Shown here: piece after piece, positions 51,865 through 62,500 of the stretch
Layout of the letters: each line of letters begins with the position of its first letter
How positions within the stretch are numbered: position 1 is the stretch's first letter
Origin: SZUA-265 sp965651905
GTDB taxonomy: Bacteria > Myxococcota_A > Polyangia > Polyangiales > Polyangiaceae
Direction of reading: 5' to 3'
NCBI GenBank assembly: GCA_965651905.1
Contig: CBFGUG010000015.1
Coordinates: 53,703-117,702, forward strand
Length of the DNA: 64,000 bases
Program-made: the position numbers and the translations under genes
Notes under the pieces: generated by a model
What the model saw: the letters and a program-made list of their open reading frames with translations, nothing else
What the model was told of the DNA's origin: nothing
The model's database searches: none

Positions 51865-53228
51865 TTTCGGCGTTTTGTCGCGCCGCGAATCCGCTCCAAG
51901 CGTTCGGCGATGTTTTGCTCCAAGCCTTGATCGGAGGGTTCGTAGTACCTGTCCCCGAGCAGGGAGTCCGGCAGGTATGTCTCACCGATTACGACGTTGC
52001 CTGCATGGTCGTGCGGGTAGCGGTAGTCTTTGCCGTAGCCTTGCTCCCGCATCAGCTTGGTTGGCGCGTTGCGTAGCTTGTGGGGGACGGGTTGCGCGCC
52101 GTGTCGGGTGACCGCTTCGCGCGCGCGAGCGATCGCTTGTTTGACGCTTGCAGACTTCGGGCAACACGCGAGGTAGAGACACGCGTGAGCGATGGGGTAG
52201 ATGCCCTCGGGCATGCCCAGGCGCTGAAACGCTTGGTCGGCAGCGACCGCAACCGTCAGCGCTCGCGGATCAGCATTGCCCACATCTTCACTCGCGAAGA
52301 TCACCAAGCGTCGCAACACGAACCGTGGATCCTCCCCAGCTTCCAGCATGCGCATCAACCAGTAGATGGCTGCGTCGGGGTCGCTTCCGCGCATCGACTT
52401 GATGAGAGCGCTCGTGACGTTGTAGTGCTCCTCGGACGACTTGTCGTACAGCAGTAGCGGTTGATCGCTTACTTGTTCGAGCAGTTGTCTGCTGATCGTC
52501 GTGTCACCACGTTCAGCGAAGTTCGCGAGCTGTTCCAGTTTGTTCAGGGCGCGTCGTGCGTCGCCGCGTGACTCCGCAGCTAGCGCCTCGAGCACACCCT
52601 CCTCGATCTGCAGTCGAGTCGCGCCGAGGCCGCGGTCGGGATCACTTACCGCGCGCAGCAAGAGAGAGCAGATGTCCGCGTCAGATAGCGGTTCGAGTCG
52701 CAGCACGCGCACGCGTGACAGCAGCGCCCCGTTCACGTTGAACGATGGGTTCTCAGTGGTCGCTCCGATCAAGACGATCGTTCCGCCCTCGACGTGCGGC
52801 AAGAATGCGTCTTGCTGAGCACGGTTGAAGCGATGGATTTCGTCGACGAACAGTATCGTCCGCTTGGCTTGCAGCTTTTTCCTGTCAGCGGCGGCTTGTA
52901 CGATCTTGCGCAGCTCGGGAACGCCTCCTAGCACCGCGCTGAACGGAACGAACTCCGCCTTGGTCGTGCGACTGATGACGTGCGCCAGGGTCGTCTTGCC
53001 TGACCCTGGATCTCCCCACAGGACTAGGGACGGTAAGCGGTCTTGGGCTATCGCACGTTCGAGAATGGCGCCGTCGCCCACGAGGTGCTGTTGACCAACC
53101 ACCTCCCGCAGCTCCCTGGGACGCATTCTTTCCGCTAGCGGTGGCCTGACATCGCCCAGCTGTCCGCGCTCCGCAGCGGCTTCCATGAGTGTGCGCCCAC
53201 TCGCGACGGGATCGGTTTTCTTCGCCAC
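51858..53228 (-). CDS. rarA: Replication-associated recombination protein RarA (MgsA)
   Basis: The product has 456 residues. It is an AAA+ ATPase related to clamp loaders that acts at stalled forks. Walker A is GDPGSGKTTLAHVI, Walker B LFVDEIHRFNRAQQDAFLPHVE, sensor 1 LIGATTENPSF, and the arginine-finger region LLSRVRV. The C-terminal tetramerisation part (SALIKSMRGSDPDAAIYWLMRMLEAGEDPRFVLRRLVIFASEDVG) is complete. It is the last gene of a tight leftward run sctQ-like, yggS, rarA, with gaps of 9 and 6 bases, so it is probably read from one mRNA. Confidence 0.95.
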   Translation of the reverse strand: MAKKTDPVASGRTLMEAAAERGQLGDVRPPLAERMRPRELREVVGQQHLVGDGAILERAIAQDRLPSLVLWGDPGSGKTTLAHVISRTTKAEFVPFSAVLGGVPELRKIVQAAADRKKLQAKRTILFVDEIHRFNRAQQDAFLPHVEGGTIVLIGATTENPSFNVNGALLSRVRVLRLEPLSDADICSLLLRAVSDPDRGLGATRLQIEEGVLEALAAESRGDARRALNKLEQLANFAERGDTTISRQLLEQVSDQPLLLYDKSSEEHYNVTSALIKSMRGSDPDAAIYWLMRMLEAGEDPRFVLRRLVIFASEDVGNADPRALTVAVAADQAFQRLGMPEGIYPIAHACLYLACCPKSASVKQAIARAREAVTRHGAQPVPHKLRNAPTKLMREQGYGKDYRYPHDHAGNVVIGETYLPDSLLGDRYYEPSDQGLEQNIAERLERIRGATKRRKG

Positions 53229-53234
53229 TGATTT

Positions 53235-53921
53235 CTACCCTCGGGCGCCGAAGATCGCCGAACCCAGCCTGATGTCCGTGGCCCCTTCTTCGATGGCGAC
53301 CCCAAAGTCGCCGCTCATGCCCATGCTCAGTCGCGGCAGCGAGAGCGTCTGCTGGGCGGCCAGTTGCCGCAGTGCGGCGAAGTCTCGGCGTGTGCTTTCA
53401 GGGTCATCAGAATCAGGCGGTACCGCCATCAGCCCGACCAGCCTCAGCTGCGTTTGCGTGCTGACAGTTCGCACGAGCGAGGGAAGGTCTGCAGGTGAAC
53501 AGCCCGACTTCTGAGGTTCGGCCTGAAGGTTGACTTGGATGTAGACCTCTAGCGTGCGCCCTGCGGCGCTCGCGCGTTTGTTCAGCTCGGCTGCCAGCCT
53601 CGAGTCGTCCAGGGTGTGAACACACGCGCCCGACTCCGCCACGTGTTTCGCTTTGTTGCGCTGGAGGTGTCCGATGAGATGCCAGCGCGCGTCTGGTAAA
53701 TCGTTCAGCTCGGCTTGTTTACGCTGCAGCTCTTGGACGTAGTTTTCGCCAAAGTCTCGCTGTCCCAGCTCGTACGCGATCCTGATGTCAGTCGCGGGTT
53801 TGAGTTTGGAAACTGCGATCAAGCGGACGTCGTGTTCCGAACGTCCAACGCGCGCGCAGGCAGTGCGAATCGCTTCCCAGGCGTCGTTCAGCCCCCGTCG
53901 GAGTTGGTCGCGACGGTCCAT
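53235..53921 (-). CDS. PLP homeostasis protein YggS (PLPBP/COG0325)
   Basis: The product has 228 residues. It is a PLP-binding barrel protein, not an enzyme as far as known, that balances free vitamin B6 and amino acid pools. The PLP lysine is K39 in LIAVSKLKPA; QRDFGENYVQEL, WHLIGHLQRNKAK and LRLVGLMAVPP follow, with LSMGMSGDFGVAIEEGATDIRLGSAIFGAR at the end, all diagnostic. It lies 9 bases after the SctQ-like gene and 6 before rarA. Confidence 0.96.
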   Translation of the reverse strand: MDRRDQLRRGLNDAWEAIRTACARVGRSEHDVRLIAVSKLKPATDIRIAYELGQRDFGENYVQELQRKQAELNDLPDARWHLIGHLQRNKAKHVAESGACVHTLDDSRLAAELNKRASAAGRTLEVYIQVNLQAEPQKSGCSPADLPSLVRTVSTQTQLRLVGLMAVPPDSDDPESTRRDFAALRQLAAQQTLSLPRLSMGMSGDFGVAIEEGATDIRLGSAIFGARG

Positions 53922-53930
53922 GGGCTCACC

Positions 53931-54986
53931 TCACTCGACGCTGTCGTCGGGTGCCAGCTGGGTGATTCTCACTCCAACATGCCCATCGACGTTGATCAAC
54001 TCCCCCGAGCCCACGATTCGACCGTTCGAGCGCAGTATCGCGGGAGAGCCGAGGCGCACCTCGGTGTTCAAGACTTCGCCAGGTGCGAGCGAAAGCCACT
54101 CCGCGACGCTCATCGTCACCTTGCCCAGCTCGATTCGCACGACGACTGGAGCTTCCGCGATCGTATCGTGCGCTGTGCTGTTCTCATCTTCGCTCATGGG
54201 TTCCTCCAATTCATAACTGAGCTCCACGGGGCCGTGCAACAGCAGCCCGCGTTCCTCGATTGACACAGCCAGGCCCCGTTCACCATGCGGCGCGCACAGC
54301 GTCGCCGACGCCCCGACCAAGCTCTGGCGGGGTTCATCGCTAAAAATGAACGCGTCACCCCGACGCAGACTTTCCAGTTGTGATGGGGTAGCGACGGCGG
54401 TTGCGATGACCAGCGGCAAACTCAGCGGGAGAGGATCTGGTGTGAGCCTTTCGGGGGGTCCGAAAGCGCCTTCCAAGAAGTTGAGCAACGCGATGGCGCG
54501 GTAGCTAGCGCCGCCCAAACGAAACGAGAAGTCTGCGCGCCAAGGGGTATCACGAGATTGCCACTGGCTTGGCAGCAGGGGAGCTCCACGTGCAGACTGT
54601 CGGCACAGCTCGGCAACTATCGCGTGCATGGCGCCACGCATGGGTTCGCTCAGCGCGTCGCCAGTGTCTACGCGCTTCGGCCTGTTCGTCGTGCTACCCA
54701 CCACACGACCTATGAGCTCGGGGGGAAAACTCAACCGCACGCTGACGCCTTCTCCCAACAGCTGAACATCTGCACCAAGCGAGATGCCGTCGACTTCGCA
54801 GGGACCAAACCCCAGCAACCGCAGCTCGCCGAGCTCCATGTCGAACAGCTCTCGGAACGCCTCGGACAAGGCTTCGGAGCGGAATTGCGTGCGCCACCAA
54901 CGGCCGGCTTGCGCCCGCGCTCTGGCGGCGGCCAGGCTCACTCTCGGGAGCTGCTGCCAAGGGAACGCTGATGTCGCCCGCTGCAC
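53931..54986 (-). CDS. sctQ: SctQ/FliM-N-like type III secretion C-ring protein
   Basis: The product has 351 residues from GTG 54986. The C-terminal ~75 residues are a SpoA (FliN/FliM-C) domain: VVVRIELGKVTMSVAEWLSLAPGEVLNTEVRLGSPAILRSNGRIVGSGELINVDGHVGVRITQL, with the usual W.L..G.vl.l and G.geLv.idg..gvRi. A second SpoA-like block (LSLPLVIATAVATPSQLESLRRGDAFIF) lies before it. This layout, SpoA1 plus SpoA2 behind a FliM-like N-half, is that of SctQ, the sorting-platform protein of injectisomes. No other T3SS or flagellar gene is in the window; it sits instead in a run with yggS and rarA. Confidence 0.8.
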   Translation of the reverse strand: MQRATSAFPWQQLPRVSLAAARARAQAGRWWRTQFRSEALSEAFRELFDMELGELRLLGFGPCEVDGISLGADVQLLGEGVSVRLSFPPELIGRVVGSTTNRPKRVDTGDALSEPMRGAMHAIVAELCRQSARGAPLLPSQWQSRDTPWRADFSFRLGGASYRAIALLNFLEGAFGPPERLTPDPLPLSLPLVIATAVATPSQLESLRRGDAFIFSDEPRQSLVGASATLCAPHGERGLAVSIEERGLLLHGPVELSYELEEPMSEDENSTAHDTIAEAPVVVRIELGKVTMSVAEWLSLAPGEVLNTEVRLGSPAILRSNGRIVGSGELINVDGHVGVRITQLAPDDSVE

Positions 54987-55035
54987 AGCCGCTGGATAGC
55001 GGAAAGCCTGCGAGAGACCAAGCGATCGTGATACC

Positions 55036-55749
55036 GTGGACCACGTGATTCGCTGTAATTACGTAGCCGCCCTTGCCGCTGCCGCAGCGCTTTGGGCTTC
55101 GAGTGCCATCGCCCAAGCACAGCCCGCGGGATCGTCCGTCACGCCCGCCCAAATGAGCGATCAGGTTGCGGCATCTCCCACCGATGCGATCGCAGCCAAC
55201 CCCGCCGCGGCGGACCCTTTTCTGTCCAGGTTACGAGCGGGGGACAGCGCGTTCCTCGCGCGTGATTTCGAGGCGGCTGCGGCTGCGTACCGTGAAGCCA
55301 TCAAGGAGCGACCCCGCGACGCCTTGGGTCACTACCGTCTCGGTGAGGTACTACGGGCCCAGAGCAAGTTCGAAGAGGCGCTGGAGGCGCTGGGCAACGG
55401 GTTGCGCTTCGCCTCGAACCTACTGCTGCAAGCGCGCATCAACTTCGTGTTAGGCGACACGAGTGAACGTGCCAACCAGCTACCCAATGCCAAGCGCGAG
55501 TGGGAGAGCTATCTAAAGCTGGCGCAGGAACACGCCACCCAGTTGGCCAAGGCAACCCCGGGTTACAGCGCCGACGATCCGATCTACGCTGAATCTGCCA
55601 GTGAACGTCTGAAGCAGGTGAACGCTGCGATTCAGCGCCAGCAGGACTACGCGGCGGTGAAAGAACGAATCCGCCGCCGCGAGGCTGAGCTCGACGCGAA
55701 AGCCCGTGGCAACGAGTCCGCCGACGCCAAAGGTGATTCCAAAAAGTGA
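55036..55749 (+). CDS. Exported TPR protein
   Basis: The product has 237 residues from GTG 55036. A signal peptide (YVAALAAAAALWASSAIAQAQ) is followed by an Ala/Pro linker and two or three TPR units (AFLARDFEAAAAAYREAIKERPRDALGHYRLGEVLRAQSKFEEALEALGNGLRFA), then a Lys/Glu/Arg-rich coiled tail. TPR proteins act as scaffolds; this one is probably periplasmic. It is divergent from the SctQ-like gene with 49 bases between starts and converges with the giant DUF3857 gene 15 bases later. Confidence 0.82.
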   Translation: MDHVIRCNYVAALAAAAALWASSAIAQAQPAGSSVTPAQMSDQVAASPTDAIAANPAAADPFLSRLRAGDSAFLARDFEAAAAAYREAIKERPRDALGHYRLGEVLRAQSKFEEALEALGNGLRFASNLLLQARINFVLGDTSERANQLPNAKREWESYLKLAQEHATQLAKATPGYSADDPIYAESASERLKQVNAAIQRQQDYAAVKERIRRREAELDAKARGNESADAKGDSKK

Positions 55750-55764
55750 CTCAGAGTGTGTGGC

Positions 55765-58700
55765 TCATAGATCGATCTCGAACTCGCGTGACAAAGCGGC
55801 ATCCGCATCACGTGTGAAGCGCACGAATTCCTCATAATCCTCGGTTGCGATCCGGCCCGCAGGCAAGCTGATTTCGCGCTCCAAGACGAGTTGACCATCC
55901 TCCACGCGGTCGCGGATTGCGACGCGATAGTCGTTGAACGTGAACTCGCTGGTCGGAACGTTCTCGATGCGCGCCGTGGGCGGAAGCGATATCGTGAGTT
56001 TGACTCGCCAGTTGCGCTCGGAGGTAAACAGCATGGGGGTTTGGCGCGTGGGGAGCGCGCCAAACTGACTGAGGTTCGGCGTGTAGGGCGGCACGAGACG
56101 CAGGTCCCCGTCGTGACGAAGCGCGAAGTGCGCCATCTTTGCTCGCATGCTCAACTTCAGCGGTGCGTCGAGTTGTTCCATCGCGCCCAAGTCGTAGGAC
56201 ACGAGGCGTGCTCCGCGTAGGTTGGGCGCCAAAATCTCGCTTTCTATCGAGTCCTTGAGGCGACGCTCGCCGAGTTGTCCGAGGGCCTGGCGCATCCCAG
56301 CCGCGAACTTGCCCGCGTACACCTGCGCCAGCTGAATGTTCGCCGAGCCGTCCTTGGCCATGTCGACGTTCGCAACGAACTCCAAGCGATCTGGCGCGCC
56401 GCCGCTCGGAAGTTCGATACGCTCGCTGTCGCCGCCGAGCACGTAGGCGGGCATCGCCCGGACCTCTGCAGGCACGTACCCGAACGGATAATACTTGTCT
56501 ATCAGTGTTACAGGCTTACGGGCGCGACCCACGAGCAGCACGGTAGTGTTGTATTGAGCAGCACGGCTGGCGGGACCCTTGGGCTCCGCCGCCAAACGAT
56601 TCTTCGCGAGCGCCCAGTCCACGTGAATGTCGATCGACCGACAGAGTGTGATGAATGCGCGCCAGGGGTTACCCCGCTTGCCGACGATCACGCGACGGCC
56701 GTCGTTTTCGTCTCCGGGTTGTACGTTGTCGAGTACCCAGCGATACAGAGCCCGCGCGCGCTGCAACTCGAGCTTCTCGGGAATGTCTCCAGCGATCGCG
56801 AGTGCCACGCGTTTGACCCGCGGATCCACGGGCACCGTTTCGGCAACGCGGTCGGCGAGCATTGCCAGACGCCGCTTCAGGTCGAGGCCCCAGCTGATGT
56901 GCAGACTCGGTAGGTACTCGGTTGCGGGCACGCTGAAGGGTTCGTCTGACGCCGCCGGACTTTGGTCCACACGCCAGCGGCGCACGGTGAAATGTCCAGA
57001 ATTGGTAACCTGGGGTTCGGGTACGTCACCCGTCACTTCGATGTCGAGCGAACGATCCTCGGGCGCGACCAACACGAACTCGCTGCGTGCGTACGCCACG
57101 TCCTTCTCGCGAAACAGCCAGCGCAACCCTTCGTGAAACGCGCCACCCGCGCGCGGCGGTGACCCGAAGAGTTCTTCGGTTTCGATGTAGTCGCCAACCT
57201 CCAAATGCGGGAACGTGATGGTTGGCTTACCTTCGACGGGTTCGGGCTCGAGAATGCGCCCATCCTGTTTGATCACTCGCAGATTGAGCACGACGTCTCC
57301 ACGCACTTGCGCTTCAGCGAAGCGGCTGATGCCCTCTGCGCTCTGAATTCTGATGATCTCGTGTTCCAGGTAACGACTCGACCCGTCGTGACTGACCCAG
57401 ACTGCCATGTAGTCGAGCACGCGGGCCGCGGTGCCAGGCATGTGCTGCCCGGCAGCCTCGTACTCTCGGATGATCTCGCGACCGTTCAGGCGGTAGGGTT
57501 CCAGTTCCGTCACCCCCTGAATCAGGTCCAACGCTTCTTTGATGGGTTTGGTATCCGCACCCGCTTCGATGCCGTCGACCAACGCGTCCTCCAGCGCGTC
57601 GACGTCACCTTTTGCCCGCAGTGCGTCGGCCAAGTTCAGTCGGGCCTCGCCGTCCGTCGGCTCACGTTCGACAGCGTCACGAAGCACCTTCACGATGTCC
57701 CGCTGCTGGCCAGATTGGACGCGCAACTCCTCGATGCGCCGCTCCAGGTGCTCTAGCTCGGGACGCCGCGCCTGCAGTCGCTTCAGTTCGGCGATCGCCA
57801 CTTCGTAGTCGCGGCGTTCGATGGCGCGCGAAACGGTCACTTCGCTGTCCTTGTCCAAGCCGCGCACGCGTTCGTAGAGGCGTTCTGCCTGCTCGTGTTG
57901 GCCTTGCTGCTCCAGAACCTGGGCTGCCAGGAACAACCCTTCGGCATCGTCGGGGAAACGTTCTGCGCGGAGTTTGACCGTTTCGACGTACTCGGGTGTC
58001 CAACCCAGCTCGCCGTAAACCTTAGCCAGTGCAGCCCACAATGCAGGTACCTGCTCGTACGTCCGTGTGAGTCGTTTTAGATCAGAGACAGCGTCGACCA
58101 AACCCTTGCTGGAGGCAACGTGAGAAACACGCGAAAGCTCCGAGGCCCAAAGCTTTGGGTCCCGCTTCAACGCGCGTTCGTGCAGCTCGCGTACCAGGTC
58201 TTCCGTTTGGCTAGCCTCGTAGATGGGGTCGTGTTCGACCAACGACGCGGCCAACGCCAGCGCGGGACCCGTGGCGACCTCAGGATCGTCGACCAACGAC
58301 TCCAGCAGCAGCGTCGCAACCTCGGCTTCTCCGTCTTGGTGCGCCAGGTATGCGGCTACGTACGTCAGTGGTGCGCTCTCGGGTGACGTAACACCGTCGG
58401 GCCCCACGTAGCGACGCAGCAAGTTCACCTCGCGGGAAAGTTTGGGTGTGGTGAGGGCGTGGAGTCCGCCAGGTTCGATCGCAGCCGCGGGGAAAGGTCG
58501 CCCATCGGGATGAAGAACACGAATCGCAGTTTGTTTGCTGGTGAGCTTGGCGACTACGCGGTGCGGACCAGCCGCGAGTCGCAAACCCGTCCCGACTCGC
58601 GTCCATGAGCCCCATTCAGTCAGCCCTCGGTCCTGCACCTGTACACCATCTACCCACACAGCGAGCGCGTCACGCACGGCCAGGATGACCTCGGCCGAGC

Positions 58701-59517
58701 GTGGAATCTCGAACGTCGCCTCGGCATAAAACACACCCTGCGGAACGGGTTCGTCGAGGCTCATGACGCAGCCCGCTTGCCGAGTCTTCAGCACGCGGGG
58801 CGAATGTCCCGAGAGTTCGTCACGCGGCCACTCCACAGGCCAAGGCCCAAAGCCTTCCGCGGCATGTGAGCGCAGCGCGTCCGCGGTCGCTCCGTTGCCG
58901 AACGGTCCTGCAAGCCGAATACCAGGTAGACAACCTGCCTTCACGGCAACTTGCACCTCTACGTCGCGCGCTGCCTCATCCCACGCCTCCTGACCCCACC
59001 AGGTTACCAGCGCCGATCGCGCGCGCCAGCCCAGCTTGCCAGGGTCTTGAATACTGGCGACTACCCACTCGCGCCAGCGATCCCACAAGCCGTGGGAATT
59101 GCCTCGCAGCTGAGTCGCGCGTTCCACGGCGAAGCGTGCGAACAGCGGAGCATTGGGATCATCCGAGTCGCGTGCAGCACGTGCTGCTCTCAGGAAGTGT
59201 TCGGGTGCCGTCGCAAGTCGACCATGCAGTTCGTCGTCCAAGCCGCGCGCGAGGTCTTCGTACAGCCCTTGGCGTTTGGATTCATCGAGACGTTTGCGCG
59301 TCTGGGTGGCGCGGTCGGCCTTGCCACCTGGTGCCAACAACTCCGCGAGCAACAGCGGGGCGAGCACGCCCTCGTCGCGCTCCGAAGACGATTCCCGCAG
59401 CTCTGAGAGCTGCATCTGATCGGGAGACTTTGGGCTTTCTGGTGAGCCACAAGCGACGAACGACGCGGCCAGGACGCAGAACACTGCCCAGACCCGAGTG
59501 GGTGCGCTTCTCATCAT
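55765..59517 (-). CDS. Giant lipoprotein, DUF3857/transglutaminase-like, catalytic residues lost
   Basis: The product has 1250 residues. Lipobox SFVACG follows a short signal. N-terminal helical and beta-rich part (about 1-400), then TPR-like repeats (about 430-640), a DUF3857-type beta domain (MAVWVSHDGSSRYLEHEIIRIQS...), and a transglutaminase-like region. Where the paralogue upstream has the active-site Cys, this protein has N950 (KRGNPWRAF), and the active-site His aligns with Thr in QYNTTVLLV. It is therefore probably a non-catalytic paralogue. ATG 59517 overlaps the stop of the paralogue gene, so both are co-translated. A start 20 codons earlier exists, but its product would lack a signal at the N-terminus. 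Confidence 0.85.
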   Translation of the reverse strand: MMRSAPTRVWAVFCVLAASFVACGSPESPKSPDQMQLSELRESSSERDEGVLAPLLLAELLAPGGKADRATQTRKRLDESKRQGLYEDLARGLDDELHGRLATAPEHFLRAARAARDSDDPNAPLFARFAVERATQLRGNSHGLWDRWREWVVASIQDPGKLGWRARSALVTWWGQEAWDEAARDVEVQVAVKAGCLPGIRLAGPFGNGATADALRSHAAEGFGPWPVEWPRDELSGHSPRVLKTRQAGCVMSLDEPVPQGVFYAEATFEIPRSAEVILAVRDALAVWVDGVQVQDRGLTEWGSWTRVGTGLRLAAGPHRVVAKLTSKQTAIRVLHPDGRPFPAAAIEPGGLHALTTPKLSREVNLLRRYVGPDGVTSPESAPLTYVAAYLAHQDGEAEVATLLLESLVDDPEVATGPALALAASLVEHDPIYEASQTEDLVRELHERALKRDPKLWASELSRVSHVASSKGLVDAVSDLKRLTRTYEQVPALWAALAKVYGELGWTPEYVETVKLRAERFPDDAEGLFLAAQVLEQQGQHEQAERLYERVRGLDKDSEVTVSRAIERRDYEVAIAELKRLQARRPELEHLERRIEELRVQSGQQRDIVKVLRDAVEREPTDGEARLNLADALRAKGDVDALEDALVDGIEAGADTKPIKEALDLIQGVTELEPYRLNGREIIREYEAAGQHMPGTAARVLDYMAVWVSHDGSSRYLEHEIIRIQSAEGISRFAEAQVRGDVVLNLRVIKQDGRILEPEPVEGKPTITFPHLEVGDYIETEELFGSPPRAGGAFHEGLRWLFREKDVAYARSEFVLVAPEDRSLDIEVTGDVPEPQVTNSGHFTVRRWRVDQSPAASDEPFSVPATEYLPSLHISWGLDLKRRLAMLADRVAETVPVDPRVKRVALAIAGDIPEKLELQRARALYRWVLDNVQPGDENDGRRVIVGKRGNPWRAFITLCRSIDIHVDWALAKNRLAAEPKGPASRAAQYNTTVLLVGRARKPVTLIDKYYPFGYVPAEVRAMPAYVLGGDSERIELPSGGAPDRLEFVANVDMAKDGSANIQLAQVYAGKFAAGMRQALGQLGERRLKDSIESEILAPNLRGARLVSYDLGAMEQLDAPLKLSMRAKMAHFALRHDGDLRLVPPYTPNLSQFGALPTRQTPMLFTSERNWRVKLTISLPPTARIENVPTSEFTFNDYRVAIRDRVEDGQLVLEREISLPAGRIATEDYEEFVRFTRDADAALSREFEIDL

Positions 59518-62500
59518 CGCTCCACCACCAGTCTCGGCGTCATCGCGGCGTCCACTGCCTGACAGAAAGCCTTCCATCGTTCGTAATCCTCGGGTGCTAC
59601 TCGTGTTACGTTGATCGTCACTCGGCTACTGACTGTCACCTCGTTTCCGTTTTGTTCGACGTCGACGCTGTACTTCCCGAAGCGAGACGCGCTAGCGACC
59701 TTGGTCGGTGCCTCGGTAACCTTGAAACCTGGTGGGAGCTTCACTTTGAACACGTCGCTTACCGTGCCCATGACGGGAATTGCTACGGGTAGATTGCGAG
59801 AGGAAAGTGACGCGTAGGCTTCCGTCAGGCGCAACCTCGTGGTGACGGGGAGACTCAGCCGGTCTCCATTGCGGCGGGCGTAGGCAGGGGCCTGCCCTCT
59901 GGCTCTCAAACTGAAGGGCTTCTCGTAGTCGTCGGAGTGAACTTGCAGCGCTGCTTGGCCAGGGGTGAGTGTGAACCCAGTAAACTCCCGACTGAGATCG
60001 GAGACGATGCGCTCTCGTTGTTTGGCAGTCGCGTGAAACCGCCGCCGCCAGCGAGGTGCATTGGACCCAGTCACTGAGACGTCCACGTCGAGTTTGGCGC
60101 TGCCGTCCGCGGCGACCACGGCTTCGATGGTTCGTGCGACAGTATTGCCGTTTGGGTCGAGCAGCGGCAACGTGACGAGCTCGGGCTTTCCTTCGTTGAC
60201 CAGGATCGCCAGGCCTTGTTGGTCGAACGCAGGCAGCTCTCTCGTGCCAGTGAACTCCGCCGTGCCGTCGAGGTACAAGTCGAGTGATGGGACGTAGGCT
60301 ATCGCGTGATCGAAGGGCGCGAGGCTCGCGACACTCGACTCGAACATGCCGCGCAGTTGTGTGCGAATGATCACGATGGTCGCATCGATACCGAGCTCTT
60401 CGAGCAGCGTGACGATCACCGTAGCCTTGTCCTTACAGTCTCCCCAGCCACGCGCGACAGTCTGCACGCAACGTCGTGGTTTGAGGCGGTTGATTCCGAA
60501 CTCCAGCGCAACGTAACGCGTGTTCTTGATCACCCAGTTGTAGACGGCTCGCACCTTCTCGTCGTCGGTGGTGAGTCCTTTGGTGATCTCGCGGGCGAGC
60601 TTTCGGGTCGCTTCGTCCAGATCGAACATGTCCTGGGACAAGCCCCAGTACCACTTTCCCAATTCCTTCGGATTTTCGAACGTCGAGACGTGGACGAACC
60701 CGAGCACTTCCGTCCATGGGGGCATGGCGGGCTCTGGGTCTACGGCAGGAAGCGACTCTGCCCAGAATCTGTAGATGCGCTGGTCACCCTTCACGACTCG
60801 TGAAGTTTTCAGGCCAGGGATGTTGCGCTTGTCTACGTGCAGCTTGCGGGTCTTCGGAGTGATCAGAACGTATTCTGCGTGGCCAATGGGTTCGTTGTCT
60901 TGAAAGTACTTCAGGTCGCCGAAGTAGTCGGCAAGTTCGTTTCGCTGGGCCACGTCGTCGATTCTGTAGCGCAGTTCGACGACGTCTCCCGGCTCGAGGC
61001 GAGGAAACTGTACGTTGTAGGTGCGAGCCGACGTGTAAGTTGCGAGCGCGGGGTTGTCTGCAGCGCCGATGCCTGTCTCGACGGCTTCATCGACTCGGCC
61101 GTCACCACGAAACACGCGGGCGCCTCGCAGCTGAACGCGCTGCGTATCGGCTTCGAACGCGAACAGGTAGCTCTGACTGAGTGCTGCGGCTGAATCGGTG
61201 AGCGGCTGGAAGACGACTTGTCGAAACTGGCTGCTGAGTCCGTTGTCGAACACGGTAGTCACACTCAAGTCGAGCAGTGTGCGTCGGTTTTCGCCCGCGG
61301 CGGGAGCGCTGCGGTGTTTCAGGAAACGATCTGGATCCCACGCGTAGGCTTCGTCCTGTTTGGGCGCCTCGGGTTCGATGTTGCGCAGATACTCGTGGAT
61401 GTCTTTCGCTTGGGGGCGAACTTCGAGGATCTGCCGCAACAACGCCACCTGTTCGCTCTTTTGATCGAGTTGGCCGTGGAGGTCCGAGAGAGCTCGCAGT
61501 GTCGGCACGTCTTCGGGAGCCAGCGCCAGCGCTGCAGTGTAGGTTCGGATCGCGCGTTCGGGTTGCCCCATGCGCTGGTAAGCTTTGGCCGCGATTCCGT
61601 GGGCCCACAGGCTATCGGCGTGAGTGCTCAGCAAGCGCTCCGTCCAATGTTCCGCGGTTGCGCGCTCGTTGCGCGCCAAGGCCAGTTCGAGCTGACCCGT
61701 GATGTACGTCAAGTCATCGAAGCGAAACTGCGCGTATCGACGTTCCACGGACTCGGCTTCGCTCGAGCGGCCCAGAGCTCGAAGTTGTGACGCGTAGAGG
61801 TTGAGGAGGTTCACCGCGTTCGGGTTGCGCTGCAGGGCGTCCTCCAATACGGCAAGTGCGCTTCGGCCCATGGATGCACGATTGAGCAATGCTACCTGGC
61901 CCGTGATCGCCTCCAGGTTGTCGGGAGCCATGCGGCCCGCGCGTGCATAGAATTGGTAGCCATCGCGCCAGTTGAGCCCACTTTGCTCCACTTCAGCGCG
62001 GGCCAGCACGAGCTCCACGCTGGTCGTGCCGTCTTCTTTTGCGAGGGCCTCCGCTTTTTCGAGCCACTGGCGGTGTTGGTTGTAGTCTTCCGACAAGTCT
62101 CCCGCCAGCAGCAACCGCTCCACCGTCGGTTCTTGCGTCGCGGCCCGCTGCGCTAGATCGCGAGCCTTGTGAGTGGTGGGGTCGTCAGCCCCCGACGCGA
62201 CCAGGTAACGCGCGTACGCCTCTAGGATCGCTGGTTTCGCTGCATCTTTGCCTAGCAAGCGCTCGAACGCGGCGATCGGACCGAGGTCACTCTTCACGAC
62301 CTGGACTTCCGCCCGTTCACCCGCTGGCGCTCCCGCGAATCCGAGTTCGGCAACTGGCTGCAGGCTGGGATCGGGGCGCCCCTCAGCGTCGCCCAGTCGC
62401 AAGGAAACGATCGGCGCGTCTTGTAACCCGCAGGCCTTTACGGTCAGTCGAGAGTTCCCCGCCGCGAGCTTGATGACGGCTCCGAACCTATCGACATCGT

